A stretch of 64,000 nt of DNA from Microbacterium flavescens (GCF_018588945.1 NZ_JAFIWA010000001.1:248001-312000), one strand, 5' to 3'; counted from the first letter of the stretch, positions 34,034 to 42,401 are shown. A program made the numbers and translations. The notes: generated from the letters alone by a model not told the origin.

Positions 34034-34592
34034 CGATGATCACCTCCACGTATCCACGCCGCGGTGGTGCGTCCTCCGCCTTGGGTTTCTCGGTAGCAGT
34101 TCCGTGGACGCGGTGCCGGCTCCACCAATCGTCCCACGCGCCGCGCTTGACGAGGTAGGGCGTTGCGCCCGGCCGCACGCCGCCGTCACCCGTCCACGGG
34201 TTCGCCACCTCTGTGCGCACCAGCATGAACCCGTCCACCGACAATTCAAGGCCCTTGAACCCGCCGTGAGTGAGAAGCGCTGCGAGGCGCTCACGGGCTT
34301 CGTCGCCCAACGTGTCGTGAATGGCAGCATTCAAGATGAAGGTGGCGTCGATGTCGCTAGGGTCGCTCTTGCTTGTCGTGAACCCGCCGCCAAACCACAC
34401 TCGCTCCACGCCGCGCGGCGCGATCGCCTGCACAAGCTCAAGCGCGGATCGAAAGTCGCCGAACAGCGCGCGCCGAGTCGTCGAATCCACGAAGCGCGGT
34501 TCGAGCACGAAGACGCGCTCGAACTCGTCCAGATCGCAGGCAAAGCGTCCGTGCGGCAGCAGCCCGGACGGCTCGAAAGCCGGTACCCCCAT
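34026..34592 (-). CDS. DUF6932 family nucleotidyltransferase-like protein
   Basis: This is a 188-residue protein. The N-terminal GVPAFEPSGLLPHGRF segment and the core GGGFTTSKSDPSDIDATF (near residues 73-90) match DUF6932 proteins, whose G-x-F-x-T-S-K-x-x-P-x-D-I-D motif recalls the GS...DxD core of minimal nucleotidyltransferases. Members are often found near defence or toxin-antitoxin genes. No clear Shine-Dalgarno precedes the ATG chosen (MGVPAF), and an open frame upstream is shadow-like, so leaderless translation is possible. It is the first gene of the leftward trio. Confidence 0.8.
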   Translation of the reverse strand: MGVPAFEPSGLLPHGRFACDLDEFERVFVLEPRFVDSTTRRALFGDFRSALELVQAIAPRGVERVWFGGGFTTSKSDPSDIDATFILNAAIHDTLGDEARERLAALLTHGGFKGLELSVDGFMLVRTEVANPWTGDGGVRPGATPYLVKRGAWDDWWSRHRVHGTATEKPKAEDAPPRRGYVEVIIDA

Positions 34593-35219
34593 GGACAGGA
34601 CGATAGCGCAGACAAAGCCTTGACCTTGCATGCATGCCATGCCTTCACCACCACATCGCACCGGACGCGAAGAAGCAGGACGGATCACGCAATTGAATCC
34701 TGATGGAGGGGCCGTCGTCCTACCAGTCGTGCGCCTCGCGACGGTCGCAGAGATCAGCGTGGGTTGATCGCGCAATACGTACACGCAGAGAGAGCCGACC
34801 CCGCTGGGCTAATGAGGTGAGGCGCCCGAAAGCCGGTGGTCCTCCGCGCGATCCGAGTTGGGCAGGGTCGTCCCGTAGCCGGGCTGCCGGCCAAAGGTCG
34901 ATAGGCCCGGCGCGCCTAACTGCACTTTGACCGCCCGACAATCGTGCGGCAAGATCCGCCCGACAAGATCTCGTGCTCCGCCACCGACGGACCTGCGGTC
35001 GAGAGTGCTCGGATGAGACTGATCGCGATGATCGCCGCCGCACGCTGGTTCGATGCGTAAGCACCTATTCAACGACTTTCCACTCCATGCGCGTCGAGGC
35101 AGGCCTAGCCAAACGGGTAGAATCGGTCGAAGAACATCTCAATCCGGACAAGGAATCGCTGGTCAAAGCGAGATTGGCCGAGGTTCGACGAGGTGATCGG
35201 CGCGAGTCGAAGATCCGAG
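34593..35219. other. element-end intergenic region without a supported gene
   Basis: No convincing gene lies in this stretch. A frame from 35090 (MRVEAGLAKRVESVEEHLNP and on) reads straight through the tRNA fragment to a stop in the terminator and is not supported. No integrase or excisionase gene is present at this end. The leftward promoter for the DUF6932 gene should lie in the first 100 bases. Confidence 0.5.
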
Positions 35220-35262
35220 TCCTAATCGTGAGGTCGCGGGTTCAAGCCCCGCTCCTGCTACA
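35220..35262 (+). other. attachment site: 3' half of a tRNA gene (probably tRNA-Arg, anticodon CCT)
   Basis: The sequence from TCCTAATCGTG gives the 3' part of an anticodon loop (T33, CCT, A37, A38) with the 3' stem TCGTG. A T-arm follows (GCGGG 35236-35240, TTCAAGC loop, CCCGC 35248-35252) and then the 3' acceptor strand TCCTGCT plus A (35253-35260). No 5' half precedes it, so this is not a complete gene. It is the usual footprint of a tyrosine-integrase element inserted in a tRNA 3' end. The natural terminator follows, marking this as the chromosomal side. The complete tRNA should lie at the other end, left of the window. Confidence 0.75.
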
Positions 35263-35269
35263 GAGTAAG

Positions 35270-35293
35270 AGCCCCGGATAACCGGGGCTTTCT
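35270..35293 (+). terminator. terminator of the split tRNA gene
   Basis: AGCCCCGG (35270-35277) and CCGGGGCT (35282-35289) form a perfect 8-bp stem around ATAA, followed by TTCTTGTT. It sits nine bases after the tRNA 3' end, as expected for an intrinsic terminator. Confidence 0.9.
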
Positions 35294-35395
35294 TGTTGCT
35301 CGATCTCATCCGTGCGATCAGGTGAGCGTGATCGACGCCAGTGCTCCGGCCGGAGCTCATTGCGCCCGTTGGGGCGGCCCGGCCGGCCCCGCGGA

Positions 35396-35968
35396 CTATG
35401 CGTCCGGCGTGGAGGCCAGCAAGCCGTCGACGAGCACATGCGCGAGCTGTGCGGGCTCGTACCCGTGGGTTTCGCCGCCGATGCAGAGATTGCCGATGCC
35501 GCGGAGAAGTGAGTAGGCCGTCAGCGTGGTCCCCCCCGGTCTGGCGGCCTCGAGAAGATTTGCACACACCGGGACGAGCCGATCGACGAAGTATCGATGC
35601 AGAACGGCGAACCCCTCCGAATCCCCCTGGAGTGCGTCAGCCAGGCCGTGCTTGGTGACGAGGAAATCGACGAAGACGTCCACCCACGCATGCAAGGCAT
35701 GGGCGGGGCTGGAGCTTTCGCGCAGGAGCACGGGACCGGCTTGCGCTGCGGCATCGACTTGGTGGCGATAGACCGCGACGACGAGATCGGCGCGAGTGGG
35801 GAAGTTCCGGTAGAGCGTCCCGACGCCGACGCCGGCGCGTTCTGCGACCACCCGGACGGGAGCGTTGACTCCCGACTCGACGAATACATCGGCCGCCGCG
35901 TCGATGATCTGCCGCTGATTGCGCACCGCGTCGCTGCGCTTCCCGCGGGCGGGAACGTCGTCGGTCAC
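35396..35968 (-). CDS. TetR-family repressor
   Basis: This is a 190-residue regulator. The N-terminal HTH (residues about 18-63) has IIDAAADVFVESGVNAPVRV followed by GVGVGTLYRNFPTR, the classical TetR signature, and a helical ligand-binding domain follows. The GTG start has AGGAGG ten bases upstream. It is divergent from the hydrolase gene at 36075, with the dyad CGGAACAATGTTCCG between them, so it most likely represses that gene and itself. Confidence 0.9.
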   Translation of the reverse strand: MTDDVPARGKRSDAVRNQRQIIDAAADVFVESGVNAPVRVVAERAGVGVGTLYRNFPTRADLVVAVYRHQVDAAAQAGPVLLRESSSPAHALHAWVDVFVDFLVTKHGLADALQGDSEGFAVLHRYFVDRLVPVCANLLEAARPGGTTLTAYSLLRGIGNLCIGGETHGYEPAQLAHVLVDGLLASTPDA

Positions 35969-35992
35969 GAAGAAGCCTCCTGATTTGCTAAG

Positions 35993-36007
35993 CGGAACAA
36001 TGTTCCG
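35993..36007. promoter_or_regulatory. TetR operator candidate
   Basis: CGGAACAATGTTCCG is a perfect 7-bp inverted repeat around one base, between the divergent TetR and hydrolase genes. It lies 24 bases before the tetR start. A further half-site-like CCGGAAC follows at about 36017. Confidence 0.75.
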
Positions 36008-36074
36008 TATCTTATACCGGAACCTCGCTCCGCTTCATTATGGTCGAGCTCGCCGCAATCGAGAAAGCTGCTCC

Positions 36075-37058
36075 ATGTCTTCATCCGCCAGCGTCGCCGA
36101 ATCGCTGCCCGTCGCCGCGCTGAATACCGTCCTCCCCGCTCCGCAGCCGGTGGTGTCCGTCGCCCCCGTCCCACTCCATTCCCCTGATCGGGCATTCCCC
36201 CTCGAGGTTCGCGTCTCCGCTCCCGTCGCGGGAGATCGGCTCCCGCTCCTGCTGTTCTCACACGGCAACGGCTGGTCTCTCGACGGCTACGGCCCGCTTA
36301 CGGCGTACTGGGCTTCGCAGGGCTTCGTCGTCGTTCAGCCCACTCACCTGGATTCCCGCCGCAACGGCATCGGCTTCGATGATGCGAGGTTCGGTTCGAT
36401 CTGGACTCGTCGGCACGATGACCTGGTGCGCGTCCTCGACCAGCTCGACACCGTCGAGGCGGCCGTCCCTGGCCTTGCAGGGCGGCTGGACCGGAACACG
36501 GTGGTTGCCGCGGGGCACTCATGGGGCGCGCAGACGGTGCAGATGCTGTTGGGCGCGCGCGTCGTCGGGGCCGACGGCTCGATCGGCGCCGACTATCGCG
36601 ACGCGCGTGTGAGCGCTGGGGTCCTGTTGGCGGCGACAGGCACGGGAGGGGAGGAGCTGCACCCGTTCGCCAAGGCGAACTTCCCGTTCATGAACCCGTC
36701 GTTCGCGCAACTGACGACGCCGACCTTCGTTGTCGCAGGGGACCGCGATCAGTCCAAGATGTCCACGCGCGGGCCGGACTGGTTCACCGACGCCTTCTCC
36801 CAGAGCCCCGGCGCAACCGACCTGCTCACGCTTTTCGGCGCCGAACACTCTCTCGGCGGCATCCCCAACTTCGAAGCCGCTGAGACCACCGATGAGAACC
36901 CCGAACGCGTCGCGGTACTCGCCCGGCTCACCGCGGCCTACCTGAGGGCCACCGTCACAGACACCCCGGCCATCTGGGATCGCGCCCGCGAGGTGCTTGC
37001 GCGCGACGGCGGGGCCATCGGCCGCATCGACACGAAGCGACCCGCCGCAGTGCACTGA
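36075..37058 (+). CDS. alpha/beta hydrolase (chlorophyllase/dienelactone-hydrolase-like)
   Basis: This is a 327-residue soluble hydrolase. LLFSHGNGWSLDGYG gives the oxyanion region near residue 60, AGHSWGAQT the nucleophile (G-H-S-W-G) near 145, GDRDQ a likely acid near 224, and GAEHSLGG the His near 256. The layout resembles chlorophyllase-like and PAF-acetylhydrolase-like enzymes; the substrate is unknown. Divergence from TetR with a palindrome between suggests induction by a substrate. The ATG has only a weak GAGAAAG upstream. Confidence 0.85.
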   Translation: MSSSASVAESLPVAALNTVLPAPQPVVSVAPVPLHSPDRAFPLEVRVSAPVAGDRLPLLLFSHGNGWSLDGYGPLTAYWASQGFVVVQPTHLDSRRNGIGFDDARFGSIWTRRHDDLVRVLDQLDTVEAAVPGLAGRLDRNTVVAAGHSWGAQTVQMLLGARVVGADGSIGADYRDARVSAGVLLAATGTGGEELHPFAKANFPFMNPSFAQLTTPTFVVAGDRDQSKMSTRGPDWFTDAFSQSPGATDLLTLFGAEHSLGGIPNFEAAETTDENPERVAVLARLTAAYLRATVTDTPAIWDRAREVLARDGGAIGRIDTKRPAAVH

Positions 37059-37075
37059 CGCCCCGCGTCTTCGGC

Positions 37076-37861
37076 TCAGGTGCGAAGGTAGGACGCGCCG
37101 TTGAAATCGAGCACGGCCCCTGATGCCCAGGTCGCCGCGGGTGAGCTGAGAAAGAGGACGGCTCGGGCCACCTCGTCCGGTGTACCTACTCTGCCGAACG
37201 GGCTCTGTGCACGAAGGTCGTCGCCCGCGGGGCCCTCCAACGCGGCGGACTGCCGATCCGAGCTGATGAAGCCAGGGGCGATCGTGTTCACCACGATCCC
37301 ATGCGGAGCGAGTGCCAGTGCCATCGACTGGCCGAAGGCATGGAGGCCGGCCTTCGCGGCCCCGTACGCGGGAAAGTCGGGTTCGCCGCGAAACGCTCCG
37401 CGGGAACCGACGTTGACGATGAACCCCGGCGCCTTCCGGTCGATCAGACCGCGGGCGACAAGATAGGTCACCTGAGCGGCGCCGAGGAGGTCGACGTCCA
37501 GCATCTGCCGCCACGCCGCCTGCCAGGCCTCGTAGGTCGTCTGATCGATCCGGTGACGATTGCCCTCACTCGGTGCGATCGCGGCGTTGTTGACCAGGAT
37601 GTCGATGCCACCGAGTTGATCGTCGGATTGCCGCACCACGTCAGCGGCGGCATCCGGATCGCGGAGATCTCCGCCGACCAGGACATGGCCCTCGCCCGTC
37701 AGGCTGCCGAGCGTCTGCTCGGCGGCCTCGCGGTCGGCGCCGTAGTGCACCGCCACTCGATCGCCGCGCTCCGCAAGAGCACGTGCGATCGCGCGACCGA
37801 TCCCGCGAGATCCTCCGGTAACCAACGCGGCCTGCCTGTCGTCGCGCTCTCCATCAACCAT
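37076..37861 (-). CDS. short-chain dehydrogenase/reductase
   Basis: This 261-residue SDR has the TGGSRGIGRAIA nucleotide-binding motif near residue 14, NNAAIA near 89, and the catalytic Ser in NVGSRGAF with YGAAKAG (Y-x-x-x-K) near 160-164. It is typical of FabG-like enzymes that reduce carbonyls with NAD(P)H. The start is the ATG of MVDGERDD; the open frame continues upstream but overlaps the MerR-type promoter. It converges with the hydrolase at 36075, 17 bases apart. Confidence 0.9.
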   Translation of the reverse strand: MVDGERDDRQAALVTGGSRGIGRAIARALAERGDRVAVHYGADREAAEQTLGSLTGEGHVLVGGDLRDPDAAADVVRQSDDQLGGIDILVNNAAIAPSEGNRHRIDQTTYEAWQAAWRQMLDVDLLGAAQVTYLVARGLIDRKAPGFIVNVGSRGAFRGEPDFPAYGAAKAGLHAFGQSMALALAPHGIVVNTIAPGFISSDRQSAALEGPAGDDLRAQSPFGRVGTPDEVARAVLFLSSPAATWASGAVLDFNGASYLRT

Positions 37862-37927
37862 CTCCGTAGCGTAGTGGCGCCCACGGGCTGGGGTGCCCAG
37901 ACCGTCCACCACCCGAATCCGACTCCC

Positions 37928-37958
37928 TTGACCGTGTCCCGACCACAGGGTGTCCACT
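37928..37958 (+). promoter_or_regulatory. MerR-type promoter 1 (19-bp spacer), before DUF2252
   Basis: TTGACC (-35) is separated by exactly 19 bp from TCCACT (-10). The spacer ends CGACCACAGGGTG, and the 15 bases CGACCACAGGGTGTC are identical in promoter 4 (44412). It lies 62 bases before the DUF2252 ATG. Confidence 0.65.
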
Positions 37959-38019
37959 GGCTCCTCAGCGTGTGACAGGCGAGCCTCTGGCCGCAGATCG
38001 TCGACGGGAGGGGTACGTG

Positions 38020-39477
38020 ATGGGCGAGAGACCGGCGGAGGCCTCCGGGATGCCGGGGGCGGGCGCGTTCGGTCGCAGCCGGCAGGCGAGTCACCAGCAG
38101 ACGCCGCGCGTCCGTGCTTCGGGGCGCGTCAGTGCAGATGCGCGGGACGGGCGCGACGCGCGCGCCCGTGCGCCGCGTCGTGCGGCCGGGTCGTGGGACT
38201 CGAGCAGGCGTGAGATGCCCGCGCTCGACCGCCTACGCGCGCAGGAAGCCGTCCGCGACCAGGATCTCCTTCCGCTGCGGTATGCGCGGATGGCATCGTC
38301 CCGCTGGGCATACTTGCGCGGCGCAGCCGCCGTGATGGCCGCCGATCTCGCTTCGACGCCGCATTCCGGGCTCACTGTCCAGATGTGCGGTGACGCGCAC
38401 ATCCTGAACTTCGGCTACTGGGCGTCTCCCGAGCGGCAGCTGCTGTTCGATGTGCGTGACTTCGATGAGACGCTGCCGGGACCGTTCGAATGGGATCTGA
38501 AGCGCCTGACGACGAGCATCCATGTGCTCGCTGACTCGGAGGGAGTCGATGCCACGTGCGGCGAGGAGTCGGCTGCAGCCGCCGTCGACGGCTACCGCAA
38601 GGCGATGCGCCGCTATGCGCGCATGGCGGAGCTGGAGGTCTGGTACGACCGGCTCACTCCAGACCTCCCGATGAAGGGGCTCAGTTCGGAGTTCGCCGAG
38701 GCTGCTGTCCGCGCGATCGAGAAGCAGTCGAAGAAGCGGACACATCAGGCGACGGCGAGACAGCTCATCACCGAGCAGGAGGGGCGCCGTCGCATCCGCC
38801 TGGATCCGCTGAAGCGCATGGACGAGGGGATGGGTCACGCGCAGCGGATCAGCGCCTACGAGCAGGTCTACGATTCGTATCTCGCTTCCATCCCCCCTCA
38901 CTTGCGCCGGCTCGTCGACCGCTTCACACGCGTGGATTCCGTCCGCCAGATCGTGGGCGTCGGAAGCGTCGGAATGCGGGTGTGGCTGCACCTCTTGGAA
39001 GGCGACAGCGGCCGGCAGCCGCTGTTCACGCAGGCGAAGCAGGCGGCGGCCTCCGTGTACGAGGAGTTCCTCGGTCCGAGCGAGTGCGCCAACCACGGCG
39101 AACGGGTGGTGGTGGGACAACGGCTGATGCAGACGGCGGGGGATATCTTCCTCGGGCACATGCGGGTGGACGGGTTCGACTACTACGTGCGCCAGTTCCG
39201 CGATATGAAGATCATTCCGCGGGGTGAGCAGATCTCCCGATATCTGCCTCGATTCGCGCAGGCCTGCGGTCATGCGCTTGCGAAGGCTCACGCGCGCAGC
39301 GGCGACCCCGCGGCCATTGCCGCCTACATCGGACGTGGCCAGGCGTTCACAGACGGAATCCTGCGCTACGCCCGCGCCTACGCGGAGCAGACGCGAGTCG
39401 ATCACGCGGACCTCGTCCGCGCGATCGCGGGCGGAGGCGTGAAGGTGGCCTCGACGGGTTCGACTCACAGCGCTTGA
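38020..39477 (+). CDS. DUF2252 family protein
   Basis: This is a 485-residue protein. CGDAHILNFGYW (near residue 122) and DVRDFDETLPGPFEWDLKRL (near 142-161) are the hallmark motifs of DUF2252, a family with a protein-kinase-like/aminoglycoside-phosphotransferase-like fold and unknown substrate. The N-terminal 60 residues are basic and probably disordered. GGGAGGGG six bases before the ATG fixes the start. A MerR-type promoter precedes it, and its TGA overlaps the -35 of the next MerR-type promoter. Confidence 0.9.
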   Translation: MGERPAEASGMPGAGAFGRSRQASHQQTPRVRASGRVSADARDGRDARARAPRRAAGSWDSSRREMPALDRLRAQEAVRDQDLLPLRYARMASSRWAYLRGAAAVMAADLASTPHSGLTVQMCGDAHILNFGYWASPERQLLFDVRDFDETLPGPFEWDLKRLTTSIHVLADSEGVDATCGEESAAAAVDGYRKAMRRYARMAELEVWYDRLTPDLPMKGLSSEFAEAAVRAIEKQSKKRTHQATARQLITEQEGRRRIRLDPLKRMDEGMGHAQRISAYEQVYDSYLASIPPHLRRLVDRFTRVDSVRQIVGVGSVGMRVWLHLLEGDSGRQPLFTQAKQAAASVYEEFLGPSECANHGERVVVGQRLMQTAGDIFLGHMRVDGFDYYVRQFRDMKIIPRGEQISRYLPRFAQACGHALAKAHARSGDPAAIAAYIGRGQAFTDGILRYARAYAEQTRVDHADLVRAIAGGGVKVASTGSTHSA

Positions 39478-39504
39478 CCATGTTCCGAGAACACCGCCTC
39501 TACT
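39474..39504 (+). promoter_or_regulatory. MerR-type promoter 2, before the small efflux gene
   Basis: TTGACC, 19-bp spacer, TCTACT. The spacer contains GTTCCGAGAACAC, with GTTC and GAAC as a perfect dyad around CGA; the same 13 bases occur in promoter 7 (52493). The -35 covers the DUF2252 stop codon, and the efflux gene starts 56 bases after the -10. Confidence 0.7.
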
Positions 39505-39559
39505 GGGTCCCGTCGAGAGACACGTCTCGGCGACCTGATCTCCTGAAGGAGCCGTTCTC

Positions 39560-40117
39560 ATGAATCCCATCGAGCAACTCATCGCCAACTTCCAGAACCT
39601 CGTCGCCATGGTGCCCGAGATCATCCAGCCGTTCATCGTCATGCTCGCCGGCGCAGTCCCCTTCATCGAGGGTGAGGGTGCAGCCATCATCGGCATCGTC
39701 GGAGGCATCAATCCGATCGTGGCTGCGATCGCAGGAGCCGCGGGCAACTTCCTCAGCGTGCTGCTGGTCGTGCTGCTGAGCTCACGCGCCCGCACGGCTG
39801 TGGTGAGCCGGCGCGGCGGGCAGACCCAAGTCGCCGTCGGTGCACCGGGAGCCGTCGCGACGATGGAGGCTCCGCCCGCCCAGCCCGAGTCGAAGGGACG
39901 ACTGCGCTTCAAGCGGTGGCTCGTCCGCTTCGGCGTCCCCGGCGCAAGCATCCTCGGGCCGCTGGCGATCCCGACGCAGTTCACCGCGGCCATCCTCGTC
40001 GCCGGCGGCACCCCTCGAGCATGGGTGCTGCTGTGGCAGGGCATCGCCATCGCCTTCTGGACCACCGTCGGGACGGTTTCGGTCTGGCTCGCCCTCCAGC
40101 TCCTCGTGCAGATCTGA
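39560..40117 (+). CDS. small multidrug-efflux-type membrane protein
   Basis: This 185-residue protein has about four membrane segments (residues 18-45, 50-75, 125-150 and 155-183) and a cytoplasmic Pro/Gln-rich loop between the two halves. It resembles the small multidrug export/DedA-like proteins of Gram-positive bacteria (FIEGEGA near residue 37, GPLAIPTQF near 132). AAGGAG lies upstream of the ATG. It is under MerR-type promoter 2, consistent with an efflux or stress role. Confidence 0.75.
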   Translation: MNPIEQLIANFQNLVAMVPEIIQPFIVMLAGAVPFIEGEGAAIIGIVGGINPIVAAIAGAAGNFLSVLLVVLLSSRARTAVVSRRGGQTQVAVGAPGAVATMEAPPAQPESKGRLRFKRWLVRFGVPGASILGPLAIPTQFTAAILVAGGTPRAWVLLWQGIAIAFWTTVGTVSVWLALQLLVQI

Positions 40118-40261
40118 GTCGACCGGAAGGTCGAACGCGGATACTCGGTGTGTCTGGAGCCCGCATAGGTGGTTTCTACGGACGCGAGACGTATCTCACC
40201 GATGTGAACCTGTTGCAAGGACCAGGGCGCCAGGGCCGGTCACGATCGCAGGAGGCCACGA

Positions 40262-40459
40262 ATGAGCGAGTACACATCGATCACGAGGATCCGCCCCATC
40301 GCGGGGTCGATCGCTCGCCCCGAGGTGAGCGTCCCGAAGGCGCCAGACTCTTCGGCCGAACACCAGGGCCACGCGGGCACCGGCAGCGTCACCACCGCTC
40401 TCGGCAGCCTCGTGGCCGGCCTGGTGATCAGACGCGCAACGTCGTCGCGCGGAAGGTGA
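40262..40459 (+). CDS. 65-residue protein upstream of merR
   Basis: This is a short gene of 65 residues with a hydrophobic patch (VTTALGSLVAGLVI) near the C-terminus and no known domain. AGGAGG eight bases before the ATG is an unusually strong translation signal. It ends 13 bases before the MerR gene and is probably co-transcribed; it may be a leader or a partner of the regulator. Confidence 0.55.
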   Translation: MSEYTSITRIRPIAGSIARPEVSVPKAPDSSAEHQGHAGTGSVTTALGSLVAGLVIRRATSSRGR

Positions 40460-40472
40460 CGGAGTTCAAGCC

Positions 40473-41267
40473 ATGGCATGGAGCACGAGCGAGCTCGCAG
40501 CCCTCGCATCCACCACCGTGAACACCGTTCGTCACTACCACCGAGTCGGGCTGCTCCCCGAGCCCGACCGCCGATACAACGGCTACAAGCAGTACGGCGC
40601 GCGAGAGCTCGTTCAGCTCCTGCGGATCCGTCGGCTCGTCGACCTGGGGTTGCCGCTGGCGCGTATCAGCAGAATCAACGGCGGGGGAGACGACGGACGA
40701 GAATCGCTCCGCGAACTGGAGGCGGAACTCGTGGCGGCTACCGATCGGCTGCTGCGGGTTCGTGAGAACGTCGCAGCCATTCTGCGCGATGACGCACCCG
40801 TCGATTCACCAGCCGGGTTCGAATCGCTGGCGTCACGGCTCTCGGAGACGGATCGCGCGATCCTGCACATCTCCGGGCAGTTCTACGACGAGCAGGCCAT
40901 GACGGATCTGCGGCACATGGTGGAACACGACCTCGAGGACGGAGAGGTAGGCAGGCAGATCGACGAGCTCGCCGCGGACGCGGATGAGATGACTCGCGAA
41001 CGCCTCGCGCGCACACTCGCGCCCGTCCTCGCCCAGAACCTCGTCGACTATCCCTGGCTTCTGAATCCGTCTCAGCACCTGTCGAAGAGCGAACGCGTCA
41101 TGCGGCAGACGATCACCGAAGCGATGACCGAGCTGTACAATCCGGCGCAGCTCGACGTGCTCGGCCGCGCAACCCGGCTGGCGTACGACATGCTGCCGAC
41201 CGACCTGAAGGAATCGAAGGGCGAGCGGACTCGGTCCGAGACGCGGATGGTCAGAGCGGCGGGCTGA
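40473..41267 (+). CDS. MerR-family regulator 1
   Basis: This is a 264-residue regulator. The N-terminal winged HTH (residues 1-70) starts MAWSTSELAALASTTVNTVR, followed by HYHRVGLL and YNGYKQY. The C-terminal 190 residues are helical and contain no metal-binding Cys cluster, so it probably senses an organic ligand or another protein. It is a paralogue of the MerR at 45396; the first 40 residues are largely the same. GGAAGG with GGAG precedes the ATG. Its 3' end overlaps the convergent TetR gene by 17 bases. It is a candidate activator of the seven 19-bp-spacer promoters nearby. Confidence 0.88.
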   Translation: MAWSTSELAALASTTVNTVRHYHRVGLLPEPDRRYNGYKQYGARELVQLLRIRRLVDLGLPLARISRINGGGDDGRESLRELEAELVAATDRLLRVRENVAAILRDDAPVDSPAGFESLASRLSETDRAILHISGQFYDEQAMTDLRHMVEHDLEDGEVGRQIDELAADADEMTRERLARTLAPVLAQNLVDYPWLLNPSQHLSKSERVMRQTITEAMTELYNPAQLDVLGRATRLAYDMLPTDLKESKGERTRSETRMVRAAG

Positions 41268-41832
41268 AGGTGCCCTCCGTGGCCAGCTGGAGCAGCAGAC
41301 GACGAGCCGTCGCGATTGTGGCCTCGCTCTCAGATCCCTGCAGGGCCGCGGATGCCACGCCCTCTGCCCCGCGTCGGACGATCTGAATCCGCGCAGCGCT
41401 CAAGCCATCCGCGGCGAACTGCTCGCTCCACCAGCCGTCGGACGCTTCGAGCAGGGCGGCGACGGCGGGGATGGCGTACAGCCCGTTCCAGTTCGCCGCC
41501 GATGTGAAGTCGCGCGCCGCCGCAGCCTCAACGCCGCCCTTGCAGAGGGCGCGAACATACGCACGCAGCATCTTTCCCGGGTGATTCTCCGACAGGTCCA
41601 GCTCCGCGAGCACCGCTTCGCGGAGTCGCTGGGACATGTCCTCCACCACTTCGACGAACAGCTGATCACGGTTTCCGAAGTGATGGATCAAGCCGCTCTT
41701 GGACACGCCGGCGGTCGTTGCGATCTCCCCGAGCGTCACGGCCGTGCCCTTGCCGAGGATCTCGCGGGTGGCCGCATCCAGCACCGCGCGGCGAGTCCGC
41801 TCGCTGTTCCGCGTTTGACGCTTCTCGACCAA
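41251..41832 (-). CDS. TetR-family regulator
   Basis: This 193-residue protein has the HTH at residues about 15-60 (AATREILGKGTAVTLGEIAT, then GVSKSGLIHHFGNRD) and a helical effector domain that begins with VEDMSQRLREAV. The start is a TTG, the only one in frame. It is divergent from the DUF4260 gene, with a CGACCA-TC-TGGTCG dyad 33 bases upstream. The MFS pump two genes away is a likely target. Confidence 0.85.
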   Translation of the reverse strand: MVEKRQTRNSERTRRAVLDAATREILGKGTAVTLGEIATTAGVSKSGLIHHFGNRDQLFVEVVEDMSQRLREAVLAELDLSENHPGKMLRAYVRALCKGGVEAAAARDFTSAANWNGLYAIPAVAALLEASDGWWSEQFAADGLSAARIQIVRRGAEGVASAALQGSESEATIATARRLLLQLATEGTFSPPL

Positions 41833-41864
41833 CGGACCCGATCACCTGCCTCGATCGGCTTATC

Positions 41865-41878
41865 CGACCATCTGGTCG
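41865..41878. promoter_or_regulatory. TetR operator candidate
   Basis: CGACCATCTGGTCG has CGACCA and TGGTCG as inverted arms around TC, between the TetR gene and DUF4260. The same half-sites recur in the larger dyad at 42387-42411 before the MFS gene. Confidence 0.6.
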
Positions 41879-41996
41879 ATGCTACAGCCCGCTGGTTCCT
41901 CGTCTCGGCCGCGGACTGCGCGGCTTGAGTCGGTCGTCGGAACATGGTGTGCGCTGTCGGAATGGCACCTTTACCCGACACGAGAGGACACGCATC

Positions 41997-42401
41997 ATGA
42001 CTGAGGGGCGGCCCGACCAGAAGTCGGTCGACAGAATCCAGCGGGTGGAGAACGTCGCGATCGCGGTGGCGATCCTCGTCGCGGTGATCGCGTCGGGGCA
42101 GCAGTGGTGGTGGTTGCTGGCCGCCTTCCTGATCTTCGATCTCTCTGCGATCGGGTATGCGGGCGGCCCTCGCCTCGGCGCTCTGCTCTACAACGCCGTG
42201 CACAACTACACCGCACCGTCGATCCTGCTGGCGGCGTACGCGGGACTGACTCTCGCCGGGCAGGATCTCGCCTGGCTGGCCCTTGCCGCAGCCTGCTGGG
42301 CGTTCCATGTGGCCGTCGACCGCGCCCTCGGCTATGGACTCAAGCTCCAGGACTTCTCGCATACGCATCTCGGGCCGATCGGGCACGCCTGGTCGGAATA
42401 A
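41997..42401 (+). CDS. DUF4260 family membrane protein
   Basis: This 134-residue protein has about four membrane segments. The HNYTAPSILLA and WAFHVAVDRALGYGLK motifs are characteristic of DUF4260, a small membrane family of unknown function. GAGAGGAC precedes the ATG. It lies divergently to TetR and just before the MFS pump, so it is probably in the same regulatory unit. Confidence 0.85.
   Translation: MTEGRPDQKSVDRIQRVENVAIAVAILVAVIASGQQWWWLLAAFLIFDLSAIGYAGGPRLGALLYNAVHNYTAPSILLAAYAGLTLAGQDLAWLALAAACWAFHVAVDRALGYGLKLQDFSHTHLGPIGHAWSE

Noticed and set aside
1..35260. Integrase, excisionase or VirD4 coupling protein inside the window
   Set aside because: Looked for tyrosine/serine recombinase and FtsK/VirD4 motifs in the recognised genes and found none; they are expected beyond position 1.
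34973..35281. 102-codon rightward frame ending in the tRNA terminator
   Set aside because: It reads through the tRNA 3' half; such frames across att sites are well-known artefacts and no ribosome binding site is present.
35163..35567. Leftward frame with GAGLEPATSRL-like sequence
   Set aside because: This peptide is the translated complement of the tRNA T-arm and flanks, not a protein.
39517..40197. Pair of GAGAC...TCTC sites (39517-39528 and 40186-40197)
   Set aside because: Only the outer four bases match between the two; the second is not a full palindrome, so chance is likely.
38233..40218. 661-codon leftward frame across the DUF2252 and efflux genes
   Set aside because: Antisense to DUF2252 motifs and to two MerR-type promoters; composition is that of a high-GC shadow.
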